Positions 1 to 5,991 of a stretch of DNA of 12,799 nucleotides are shown here, in pieces. The notes under the pieces are model-generated. The model saw only the letters and a program-made list of their open reading frames with translations. It had not been told where the DNA came from and made no database searches. Both the position numbers and the translations under genes were made by a program. Position 1 is the first letter of the stretch, and every line of letters begins with the position of its first letter. Source of the DNA: Candidatus Woesearchaeota archaeon UBA119 (GTDB lineage: Archaea; Nanobdellota; Nanobdellia; Woesearchaeales; UBA119); the NCBI GenBank assembly GCA_002505945.1, contig DAWM01000058.1, positions 8,471-21,269 on the forward strand. Direction: 5' to 3'.

Positions 1-11
1 TATGGACGATG

Positions 12-46
12 ACACGGCGGGGGTTGCCCCCTACGGGGTGCCGTGT
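12..46. other. GC-rich stem-loop, possible structured RNA end or terminator
   Basis: Bases 12-18 (ACACGGC) pair perfectly with 40-46 (GCCGTGT). Inside the stem, GGGGG (19-23) can pair with CCCCC (27-31) or, alternatively, CCCC (28-31) with GGGG (35-38), so two exclusive inner hairpins are possible. The segment is about three-quarters G+C in otherwise AT-rich DNA, which in AT-rich archaea often marks a structured RNA. I could not match it to tRNA, 5S rRNA, the RNase P RNA core or the SRP RNA helix 8 motif, and the strand is unknown. No coding frame is evident in 1-83. Confidence 0.4.
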
Positions 47-83
47 AGACGCCGAACACAATTAAGTTGACATTACTTCCTCT

Positions 84-749
84 TTATCTTGAGCTCTCAA
101 CACCTATTTTAGGACATTTTTGAGAGATGGAACATTTTGAGCAGAAGGGGCTTATTGGCACGCAGATATTCTGACCGAATGTTACCAATAAGGTATTATA
201 GATAATCCAGTATTTTTTAGGCAGTTTCTTTCTTAAAGCCATCTCTGTCTCCTCTGGATTAGAGGTTTTAACATATCCCCATCTATTGCTTATTCTGTGC
301 ACATGGGTATCCACGCATATAGCAGGGATGCCAAAGCCTTCTCCCAATACAAGATTGGCTGTTTTTCTTCCTACACCAGGTAGAGCAAGCAACTCTTCCA
401 TCCTATTCGGGACTTTCCCATTATGCTTTTCATTAAGAATCAGGGCTGTTTTCTTGATGTTCTTGGCCTTAGTTTTATAAAATCCAACAGGATAGATTGC
501 TTTTTCAATCTTCTCCTCTGAGACAGAAGCAAGTTCTCTAGGAGAAGTGCCCAATTTGAGCAGCCGCTCTGTTGCTTTCCTCGTTACATAATCCTTTGTT
601 CTCAGACTTAGCATGGTAGATGCCAAGACTATAAAGGGATTTCTGGTTTTAGACTGGAAATATGTTACTACAGGCACATCAAAAGGGGATATCATAGCCT
701 CTACTTCTTTTAGGATGTTGGGAAGAAGCTGATTATCTATTCCTTTCAT
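84..749 (-). CDS. nth: Endonuclease III, [4Fe-4S] DNA glycosylase/AP lyase
   Basis: Bifunctional base-excision-repair enzyme that removes oxidised pyrimidines from DNA and cleaves the abasic site by beta-elimination. The 221-residue protein has the usual family length. The helix-hairpin-helix lies at about 122-136 (LPGVGRKTA) with the Schiff-base lysine K129, followed by the catalytic aspartate D147 in VDTHVHR. The C-terminal iron-sulfur loop is complete: C196, C203, C206 and C212 in the canonical Cx6Cx2Cx5C spacing. The ATG at 749 sits about 33 nt downstream of a TATA-like element at 777-788, giving a short leader; the stop is TAA. It is divergent from the histone gene. No key residue is missing, so it should be active. 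An archaeal Nth paralogue of slightly different substrate range is possible. Confidence 0.95.
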   Translation of the reverse strand: MKGIDNQLLPNILKEVEAMISPFDVPVVTYFQSKTRNPFIVLASTMLSLRTKDYVTRKATERLLKLGTSPRELASVSEEKIEKAIYPVGFYKTKAKNIKKTALILNEKHNGKVPNRMEELLALPGVGRKTANLVLGEGFGIPAICVDTHVHRISNRWGYVKTSNPEETEMALRKKLPKKYWIIYNTLLVTFGQNICVPISPFCSKCSISQKCPKIGVESSR

Positions 750-776
750 TTATATCCATTTAAATAGAAATGGTCT

Positions 777-788
777 CATATTTAAAGC
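777..788 (-). promoter_or_regulatory. TATA-type promoter of nth
   Basis: On the minus strand this reads GCTTTAAATATG, an archaeal TATA-like box centred about 33 nt before the nth ATG. With the usual 25-27 nt spacing to the transcription start, the leader would be only about 6-8 nt. Confidence 0.5.
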
Positions 789-821
789 TTCTCTATAATA
801 CTGGACAGGAGCGAACAAAAA

Positions 822-830
822 TTTTATAAA
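822..830 (+). promoter_or_regulatory. TATA box of the histone gene
   Basis: TTTTATAAA preceded by the purine/A-rich GAACAAAAA, which resembles a BRE plus TATA box. Its centre is 22-28 nt ahead of the candidate ATGs at 848 and 854, so the transcript is probably leaderless. This argues against the upstream TTG at 842 as start. Confidence 0.6.
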
Positions 831-853
831 GCAATACGCTCTTGCTCATGATT

Positions 854-1081
854 ATGCCAAGAAACAAGCGCATCATACCGTTAAGCCCTCTAAACAGGGT
901 TTTCTATAATGAGAAGATTACAAGGGTTTCTCAAAAGGCCACTGAGAGACTCGCTGATTGGGTAGAGGATTATGCCCGGAAACTCTCAAAGGAAGCTGTG
1001 GACATATCTAAGCTTTCAGGGAGGAAAACCCTGATGGACAATGACTTTAAGACCGCACTCAAGATTATCAAGAAGGATTGA
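854..1081 (+). CDS. Archaeal histone (HMf-like, single histone fold)
   Basis: Small DNA-wrapping chromatin protein that forms dimers and longer oligomers on DNA. From the ATG at 854 it is 75 residues: a short basic N-terminal extension (MPRNKR), then the histone fold. Family hallmarks are present: the IIPLSPLNRVF start of helix 1, the first-loop arginine in TRVSQKA (equivalent to RVS in HMfA/B), the long central helix, and the second-loop GRKT motif followed by the last helix. An ATG two codons upstream (848) is equally possible; the TATA spacing fits either. The N-terminal basic extension and the aromatic FYN in loop 1 differ from the methanogen prototypes. The stop is TGA, followed by a T6 run, which suggests a monocistronic transcript. 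Confidence 0.9.
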   Translation: MPRNKRIIPLSPLNRVFYNEKITRVSQKATERLADWVEDYARKLSKEAVDISKLSGRKTLMDNDFKTALKIIKKD

Positions 1082-1090
1082 ACTGCTTGC

Positions 1091-1096
1091 TTTTTT
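1091..1096 (+). terminator. T-tract terminator after histone gene
   Basis: Six consecutive T residues starting 10 nt after the histone stop codon. Archaeal RNA polymerase terminates at such intrinsic T-tracts without needing a hairpin. The tract is short, so this is tentative. Confidence 0.4.
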
Positions 1097-1137
1097 ACAA
1101 TACAACGCGATACAAATCAGAAACAATGTGAATCACT

Positions 1138-1509
1138 ATGAAGAAATCCGAAGATGAGGTTTTAGGGTTTATTACTGATGTAACAATCATTGGATCTTCT
1201 GGCAAGGAAAAGACTGTTAAGGGCCGAGTAGATACAGGGGCAGCGAGTTGCTCTCTATCTGTTAAGTTAGCTGCAGAATTGGAGTTGGGCCCTGTATCAA
1301 AGGTTAAGGAGATAAAATGAGCAAACGGTAAACGAGTCAGGCCTTTTGTGAAGAGCAAATTTAAGATAAAGGATAAAACTATCAATGTTTATGCTTCTCT
1401 TTCTGACAGGAAACATATGAAGTATCCTGTGTTAATCGGAAGGAATGCTTTGAAGAGATTGGGATTTCTGATTGATCCGAACAAAACCATTAGAAAAGCA
1501 CAAAACTAA
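1138..1509 (+). pseudogene. Retropepsin-like aspartyl protease (RimK-associated family), interrupted by in-frame TGA
   Basis: The first 60 codons from the ATG at 1138 encode a retropepsin-type half with the catalytic motif VDTGAASCSL (D32). Codon 61 is TGA (1318-1320), after which the same frame stays open for 62 more codons to a TAA at 1507-1509. That continuation carries the conserved C-terminal family signature: ANGKRVRPFV, then SLSDRKHMKYPVLIGRNAL and FLIDPNK. Read through, it is a 123-codon gene of the protease family (COG4067 type) that commonly sits beside RimK ligases, as it does here (14-nt gap to the next ATG). Family members usually have Ser or Asn near the broken position, so a TCA-to-TGA single-base change would explain it. 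Options are a fresh nonsense mutation, a sequence error, or stop readthrough. TGA terminates three other genes in the window, which makes code reassignment unlikely. Neither half alone should form the beta-barrel. Confidence 0.8.
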
Positions 1510-1512
1510 ACT

Positions 1513-1520
1513 AGGATGAT
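1513..1520 (+). promoter_or_regulatory. Ribosome binding site of the RimK-like gene
   Basis: AGGATGAT lies 3 nt before the ATG at 1524 and resembles the archaeal Shine-Dalgarno AGGTGAT with one substitution. Unlike most genes here, this one has no TATA element close upstream, which supports cotranslation from a transcript starting ahead of the protease gene. Confidence 0.4.
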
Positions 1521-1523
1521 AAA

Positions 1524-2618
1524 ATGAAAGCATGTTTGATTAGTCAAGGAAGTGTAAGTTCAAAATGGGTAGCAGAAGCGATGAAGAATTACTTTGATGA
1601 TGTGGATCAGTTCAACCTCAAAGAGATTGAAGTGGGTCTGGATAAGAAAAAGTTAAGGATAATGCATCAAGGTAAGCCATTAACCAAGTATGATTGTGTG
1701 TATATTAGAGGATCATTCCGGTATGCTAATCTCCTGCAGTCTATTGCTGCTGCTGTGCAAGATGAATCCTATACCCCTATAACAAGCCAAGGTTTTACTG
1801 CTGGGCATGATAAGATTATAAACCAGATTGTGTTCTCATTGGGTGATGTTCCTATCCCAAAGACTTATCTTTTCTCCAGTGTTAATAAAGCAAAGGATTT
1901 CCTTGAGAATCACGCAAATTACCCAATTATAATTAAGATTCCTCATGGAACTCAGGGTAAAGGAGTTTTATATGCAGACTCATACGCTTCTGCCTCTTCT
2001 GTATTGGATACATTATCAGCATTAAGACAACCTTTCTTAGTGCAGGAATATATTGAAACAGGAAGCTCAGACATAAGGGCTATAGTGGTTGGAGACAAGG
2101 TATGTGCCGCTATGGTGCGAAAAGCAAAGATTGGCGAGAAGCGCTCCAATATCCATGCTGGAGGAGAGGGCGAGCCGATTACGCTTGATGAAGCAACAAA
2201 AAAGGTAGCAATAGACGGAGCGAGAGCAATGGGTGCCTCTGTTTGTGCTATCGACATTCTGTCAGGTGCAAAAGGACCGGTGGCGATTGAAGGCAACCTT
2301 AGCCCTGGGCTGCAGGGGATTACTAAAGCAACAAAGATTGATGTTCCGGATAAGATTGCCAAATACCTCTTTGAGCAAAGCAAGAAGTTCATGAAAAAAA
2401 GGAACGGAGCAGCAACATCTCAGATGTTTAAAGACTTGGGTATTGAGCATACCTCTGAGGAGGATAAGACGAGTATCGTGTGTTCTTTAAACGGAAAGAA
2501 CGGTAATCTTATATTGCCAAAAGAGATATGCAGCAAATGCAATTTCAAGTTTGATGACGAGTTTGAGATATCTGCTAAAAAGAACGAGCTTAACATAAAG
2601 AGAGTGCCTAAGGAGTAA
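1524..2618 (+). CDS. rimK: RimK-family ATP-grasp amino-acid ligase with C-terminal AbrB-like domain
   Basis: ATP-grasp carboxylate-amine ligase. RimK relatives add glutamate to a protein C-terminus (ribosomal S6 in bacteria) or to cofactors and carrier proteins (MptN, CofF, LysX in archaea); the substrate here is unknown. The N-terminal pre-ATP-grasp domain spans about 1-95. The ATP-grasp core spans about 96-290, with the nucleotide-binding K138 and glycine-rich loop GTQGKGV (142-148), QEYI (E175), the RAIVVG strand (R185), and metal-binding D244, E256 and N258 in AIEGNLSPGLQGI. After a linker (about 291-318) comes a segment at 327-360 (GNLILPKEI...DDEFEIS) that reads as an AbrB/MazE swapped-hairpin domain, not part of ordinary RimK. 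The gene follows the interrupted protease by 14 nt, a known functional pairing. The ligase fold call is firm; substrate and role of the tail are open. Confidence 0.9.
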   Translation: MKACLISQGSVSSKWVAEAMKNYFDDVDQFNLKEIEVGLDKKKLRIMHQGKPLTKYDCVYIRGSFRYANLLQSIAAAVQDESYTPITSQGFTAGHDKIINQIVFSLGDVPIPKTYLFSSVNKAKDFLENHANYPIIIKIPHGTQGKGVLYADSYASASSVLDTLSALRQPFLVQEYIETGSSDIRAIVVGDKVCAAMVRKAKIGEKRSNIHAGGEGEPITLDEATKKVAIDGARAMGASVCAIDILSGAKGPVAIEGNLSPGLQGITKATKIDVPDKIAKYLFEQSKKFMKKRNGAATSQMFKDLGIEHTSEEDKTSIVCSLNGKNGNLILPKEICSKCNFKFDDEFEISAKKNELNIKRVPKE

Positions 2619-2650
2619 GGTATAAGGCAAAAGATATGTTTGTTTTCAAT

Positions 2651-2660
2651 TAAATTTAAA
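2651..2660 (+). promoter_or_regulatory. TATA-type promoter of tandem thymidine-kinase-like gene
   Basis: TAAATTTAAA centred about 29 nt before the ATG at 2685, the normal distance for a transcript with almost no leader. The gene is therefore probably transcribed independently of the RimK-like gene. Confidence 0.5.
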
Positions 2661-2684
2661 TCCTCTTAAGAAAAGGAAAGCATA

Positions 2685-3896
2685 ATGGATTCTGCCATAC
2701 TTCAAAGACCTTTATATCTGAATATGATTTACGGCCCTGTCAAATCAGGGAAAAGCTCTGAGCTTGTAACAATTATCTCCAGTCTTTTAAAAGGGGGGCA
2801 TGTTGATGAAAATAAGATAGAGGTTTTTAAGCATCCTTCTTCTGATAAGGAATACAAGAATGTTATTCGTTCTAAGAGCGGAAATGAGTATCCTGCTACT
2901 GAGGCTGAGACTGCTGAAGAGATATTTAACAAAATCAAGAAGAACCCAGACTCAAAGTATATCTTTCTTGGTGGGATAAACTTCTATGAAGATAAGAATA
3001 TTGTAAAACTAGTAGAAGCATTAAGAGACTCTCACAGATTTGTTATTATGGAAGGGCTTAACCTTAATGGAGAGGGAGAACCCTATAATCATATGGGGGA
3101 TTTGATGTGCCTTGCCCAATACAATGTGAAAAAAACAGCCATCAGCCCAAAATCTGGAAAGACTGCAGATATGAGCATTAAGAAAGGCAAAGAGTATATT
3201 CCGATCTCCAGGGAAGAGTTCTTTGGCTTCGATGATGGAAAAAAGCCCAGCATTACTGCAATTGTCGGTCCGATGTATTCATCTAAAACAGAAACATTGT
3301 TGGATGAGATAGCCAAGCTTGAGCTCACAGAAAAAGCTCATCCAAATGATTCCTTCTATCAACATGCAATCTTTAAATCTAATATCGATACAAGATACAA
3401 AGAAGGAGAGATTACATCTCATAATTTAAGGTCGGCGCCCTGCCAAATAATAGGAAGCGGGAAGGAATTGGAAGAATTTATCAAAGCAATGAATCCTCAA
3501 AAGAAGAGGATTGTAGTGGATGAAGCCCAATTTGTGGAAGGTATTGGAGATGTTGTGGATAAATACTACAGAGAAGGCTACAGTTTTATTATCACAGCCC
3601 TAAAAAGGGATTATAGAGGAGAACCATTCAATAGCGATATAGGAAAAATACTCTGCCTGGCTGATGATATTATTGACAGGAGATGCTCCTGCTCTCATCC
3701 TGGATGCGATAATATCGCCACAGAAACCCAGAGATTTATTCATCAGGATGGAGCAAAGATTGCTTCCTCTTATGATGAGCCTCAAGTACAGCAAGGAGCT
3801 AAAGAAGCCTATACCTCAAGGTGCAGTGATCATCACATTGTAAGAGGCAAGGATGAACACAATCCTTTCTCGGATTTAAAGAATCTGATTGTATAA
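2685..3896 (+). CDS. Tandem-duplicated thymidine kinase-like (type II TK1) protein
   Basis: The 403-residue protein is two TK1-type domains in one chain; ordinary thymidine kinases are about 190-230 residues. Half 1 (about 10-160) has an intact P-loop G17-S24 (GPVKSGKS) and the lid-like EGLNLNGEGEPYNHM (123-137), but where TK1 has the catalytic DE[AG]QF it has GGINF (96-100), so the general-base glutamate is gone. It also lacks the zinc cysteines. Half 2 (about 189-390) has DEAQF (279-283, catalytic E280), the lid ALKRDYRGEPF (305-315) and a zinc site of C334/C336/C341 with C380 and H383/H384. Its P-loop, however, reads GPMYSSKT (195-202), with Ser in place of the conserved Gly before Lys. 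TK1 phosphorylates thymidine to dTMP in salvage. Activity here is uncertain: the halves might complement each other or the protein may do something else. The stop lies 7 nt from the convergent nuclease gene. Confidence 0.85.
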   Translation: MDSAILQRPLYLNMIYGPVKSGKSSELVTIISSLLKGGHVDENKIEVFKHPSSDKEYKNVIRSKSGNEYPATEAETAEEIFNKIKKNPDSKYIFLGGINFYEDKNIVKLVEALRDSHRFVIMEGLNLNGEGEPYNHMGDLMCLAQYNVKKTAISPKSGKTADMSIKKGKEYIPISREEFFGFDDGKKPSITAIVGPMYSSKTETLLDEIAKLELTEKAHPNDSFYQHAIFKSNIDTRYKEGEITSHNLRSAPCQIIGSGKELEEFIKAMNPQKKRIVVDEAQFVEGIGDVVDKYYREGYSFIITALKRDYRGEPFNSDIGKILCLADDIIDRRCSCSHPGCDNIATETQRFIHQDGAKIASSYDEPQVQQGAKEAYTSRCSDHHIVRGKDEHNPFSDLKNLIV

Positions 3897-3903
3897 CCCC
3901 ATA

Positions 3904-5094
3904 CTAATCTCCAGGCCAATCAAACCTAGAAGGGTAAAGTCTGTATATTGGTTCCTTGCTAATATAGGGCTTAATAAGTGATTGATTTATCTGGGATATT
4001 TGACCAGTCCTGAACATTTTTGAGAGTTTATAGGTATCCAGTTTCAGAAGTTCATTATACAGATTGATATCTTTAAGTACATTGATTAATTCTTCCCTCT
4101 TCTCTTCATTATCCGTTATCTTTACACTTTCTCCTTTCCAAACCCTTATCTTAACAGATGAGCCATAAAGCGTATCTACATTATTTCTATCCGCATACTT
4201 GTATATCTTGTCCTTTACCTCATCCATCTGGGTTTCAATCTCCTTCTTTTTCTGAGAGAGTTTAAAATAGGTATTGGCTAATTCCACCCCATCCTCTTGA
4301 GCAAACTCCTCAGGCGAGGCCTCTTCATTCTTAAAGAGATGCTTTCTCCTTGGGCAAATTGGCTGGTATTGACACCAATTACAGAGAGGAGACTCCTTTG
4401 GCTTAAACTCATGAGAATTCTCTATCTCATATATCCTGCTGATAATCTCCTTTTTCAAGGCCTCCAAATCCCCTTCACTCTTCTCCGTTCTCAACTCCTT
4501 GTCAAATGCCAAATAATGCCAGATAAGAATAACCCTTTCTACATCAGGAAACATCTTGCGGACTGCCAAAGAATACAAGGCAAGCTGTCTGTCGTTCTCT
4601 ATGTCTTCTTGAGAAGGCAGATGCCCTGATGTTTTATAATCATGAATCTCGTAGACCCCATCCTCCTTAAAACTTAATCGGTCAATATAACCCTGAAGGG
4701 TGTATCCAGGCTTTAATTCAACCGTTATCCTCATCTCACAACCAATAGTCTTAGCCCTATCAAAAGGGTGGTAATGGTCATAGTAATCAGAGATATACTT
4801 CTCGCCCATTTTTCTATAGTTTTCAGCATCATAATTCTTCCTTACAATAACAATAGAATCATCATAGTTCTTCTTCCATTCCTTGTTGTAAAGTTTAATC
4901 AGCTCCTCTTTCTTAGGGATTTTAAGAAACTTCAAATCAGTATAAAGCCTCTCAAGCACCATATGCACCATAGAACCCATAAAGGCCTCTATACTGTTGC
5001 CAAGTTCTGCCTCAAGCTTGTCTATATAAGAAAACTTATACTTGAGAGGGCAAGACTCAAATGTGCTAATCCTGGAATGTGAGTAAAGAGGCAT
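3904..5094 (-). CDS. PD-(D/E)XK nuclease with Fe-S cluster cysteines (RecB/Cas4-like)
   Basis: Predicted DNA nuclease of the RecB/AddB/Cas4 type. Residue numbers count from the upstream TTG at 5115; the preferred ATG at 5094 is residue 8. The N-terminal YSHSRISTFESCPLKY carries C22. GSMVHMVLERL supplies the metal-ligand H51, GYIDRL supplies D145, HDYKTSG supplies D159 and K161, and RQLALYSLA is the QxxxY motif (Q177, Y181). C245, C248 and C254 (Cx2Cx5C) complete a four-cysteine cluster with C22, as in Cas4 and AddB. Residues from about 285 to the end form a charged helical extension of no known role. The TATA at 5117-5131 is only 9 nt from the TTG but 30 nt from the ATG, which decides the start. 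No CRISPR array or cas gene is nearby, so a repair or recombination role is more likely than adaptation. Confidence 0.87.
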   Translation of the reverse strand: MPLYSHSRISTFESCPLKYKFSYIDKLEAELGNSIEAFMGSMVHMVLERLYTDLKFLKIPKKEELIKLYNKEWKKNYDDSIVIVRKNYDAENYRKMGEKYISDYYDHYHPFDRAKTIGCEMRITVELKPGYTLQGYIDRLSFKEDGVYEIHDYKTSGHLPSQEDIENDRQLALYSLAVRKMFPDVERVILIWHYLAFDKELRTEKSEGDLEALKKEIISRIYEIENSHEFKPKESPLCNWCQYQPICPRRKHLFKNEEASPEEFAQEDGVELANTYFKLSQKKKEIETQMDEVKDKIYKYADRNNVDTLYGSSVKIRVWKGESVKITDNEEKREELINVLKDINLYNELLKLDTYKLSKMFRTGQISQINQSLIKPYISKEPIYRLYPSRFDWPGD

Positions 5095-5116
5095 TGATAA
5101 ATGAAGCAGAACCAAG

Positions 5117-5131
5117 TATTTTTATAATTTT
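5117..5131. promoter_or_regulatory. Symmetric TATA element serving two divergent genes
   Basis: TATTTTTATAATTTT reads as a TATA box on both strands (TTTATAAT on plus, ATTATAAA on minus). Its centre is about 24 nt before the plus-strand ATG at 5148 and 30 nt before the minus-strand ATG at 5094, both at leaderless or near-leaderless distance. One TBP site could therefore drive both genes. Confidence 0.45.
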
Positions 5132-5147
5132 CTGAAAAAGATGTCTA

Positions 5148-5318
5148 ATGAGAGCAAGCCGTGTATTTGATGAATCAATGATAGAATGCCAAAAGAAAGT
5201 AGATCAATATGAATGGAAACCAAGAAATGATCCTGGACGAAAAGGGGTGACATTTACAACAATCGTAGGAACATCTACAAGCAATACACCTGATATATGC
5301 TGTTTGAGAACTAAATAA
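5148..5318 (+). CDS. Small 56-residue hypothetical protein
   Basis: An open frame of 56 codons beginning MRASRVFDES and ending DICCLRTK, then TAA. It fills most of the space between the nuclease gene and the next minus-strand gene. A TATA element 24 nt upstream fits a leaderless start at this ATG. The protein is polar, with a basic middle (KPRNDPGRKG), a Thr/Ser-rich stretch and a CC pair near the end; there is no membrane segment and no family I recognise. It could be a real small gene, a remnant, or chance; conservation in relatives would decide. Confidence 0.35.
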   Translation: MRASRVFDESMIECQKKVDQYEWKPRNDPGRKGVTFTTIVGTSTSNTPDICCLRTK

Positions 5319-5329
5319 TCTTCTTAGAC

Positions 5330-5887
5330 TTACTCGCTAAACTGCGCCATTAAAGAACTATCCAGTCCAACAATGTTTTTCCTTGTCTGAACTCTTCTGA
5401 AGGCAGGGTCAAGGTCTATTATAAGGTCATTGTCGCCTTTTGTTATGGAAAGAGGAATACCTTTGTCCATCAGCTGAAGCAGATAATTCTTTGTCATCTC
5501 AGTTGTATAGCCCAATCTTGTAGAAAGCCTTTTCAGGGTGGGCTTGACATCCTGCTCGCACATCACATATATTATAGAGAAAACCTCTTTCTCATGCCTT
5601 GTAAGGGATATCTTAAGCTGTTCAAATCGCTGCTCTTCTATGTCTATAGTATCAATATTAAGCACTCTTGCTATATTAGCAAGATATAGATTTAAGTCGT
5701 CTAAACGCTCAGAAAGCTTATCTATCTTCTTATCCAGCTCATCAACATATTCAAAGTTTGACTGGATCTCATTGGTATTCTCGTTAATTGCCTCTCTCTG
5801 GTCATCCAGTTCAAATTTAATTTTAGAGAAAGATGCCTTCAAAGCCCTCTCCATTTCCCTTATCTTGAAAGCATCGAAAAAACCCAT
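5330..5887 (-). CDS. Coiled-coil protein with C-terminal winged-helix domain, putative regulator
   Basis: From the ATG at 5887 the protein is 185 residues. Its N-terminal half is a charged heptad-like coiled coil (about residues 8-80, including a DELDKKIDKLSERLDDLN region). It is followed by a winged-helix segment that begins LTRHEKEVFSIIYVM and continues through RLSTRLGYTTEMTKNYLLQLMDKGIPLSI, the pattern of DNA-binding domains where a recognition helix precedes a 'KGIPL' wing. No ligand or catalytic domain is visible. The longer version begins with TTG at 5914, but the TATA element at 5921-5933 is too close to it, and an AGAGGAT sequence precedes the ATG at 5887. The likely role is a dimeric transcription factor or chromatin-associated protein; its targets are unknown. 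It lies 77 nt downstream of the PHP gene on the same strand with its own promoter. Confidence 0.7.
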   Translation of the reverse strand: MGFFDAFKIREMERALKASFSKIKFELDDQREAINENTNEIQSNFEYVDELDKKIDKLSERLDDLNLYLANIARVLNIDTIDIEEQRFEQLKISLTRHEKEVFSIIYVMCEQDVKPTLKRLSTRLGYTTEMTKNYLLQLMDKGIPLSITKGDNDLIIDLDPAFRRVQTRKNIVGLDSSLMAQFSE

Positions 5888-5920
5888 CTTAAATCCTCTT
5901 GCAGAAACTATCAAAGCCTC

Positions 5921-5933
5921 AATATATTTAAAA
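5921..5933 (-). promoter_or_regulatory. TATA-type promoter of winged-helix gene
   Basis: Minus strand TTTTAAATATATT, centred about 40 nt before the ATG at 5887, predicts a leader near 14 nt that contains AGAGGAT, a possible Shine-Dalgarno. It lies too near the TTG at 5914 for that codon to be the start. Confidence 0.45.
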
Positions 5934-5991
5934 CTTTTTGAAATTCAACATAGACAATTCAATCGCATAATTTTCAATAGGTATATTTGAA

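Noticed and set aside
1318..1320. TGA as selenocysteine or as a reassigned sense codon.
   Set aside because: The position is not a catalytic or Cys site in the protease family, and TGA terminates the histone, helical-repeat and top6B genes.
1306..1331. AAGGAG followed by an ATG at 1317 overlapping the TGA, resembling a restart site for a second gene.
   Set aside because: The ATG frame encodes only four codons before TAA and is not the frame of the conserved C-terminal half.
1952..2392. A 146-codon minus-strand frame within the RimK-like gene.
   Set aside because: It lies opposite a gene with complete ATP-grasp motifs, and its product has no family features.
4297..5082. Two plus-strand frames (110 and 104 codons) opposite the nuclease gene.
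   Set aside because: The minus-strand frame encodes all nuclease motifs; the plus-strand products are unlike any protein.
3904..5094. Cas4-like features suggesting a CRISPR locus.
   Set aside because: No direct-repeat array and no other cas gene is present anywhere in the window.
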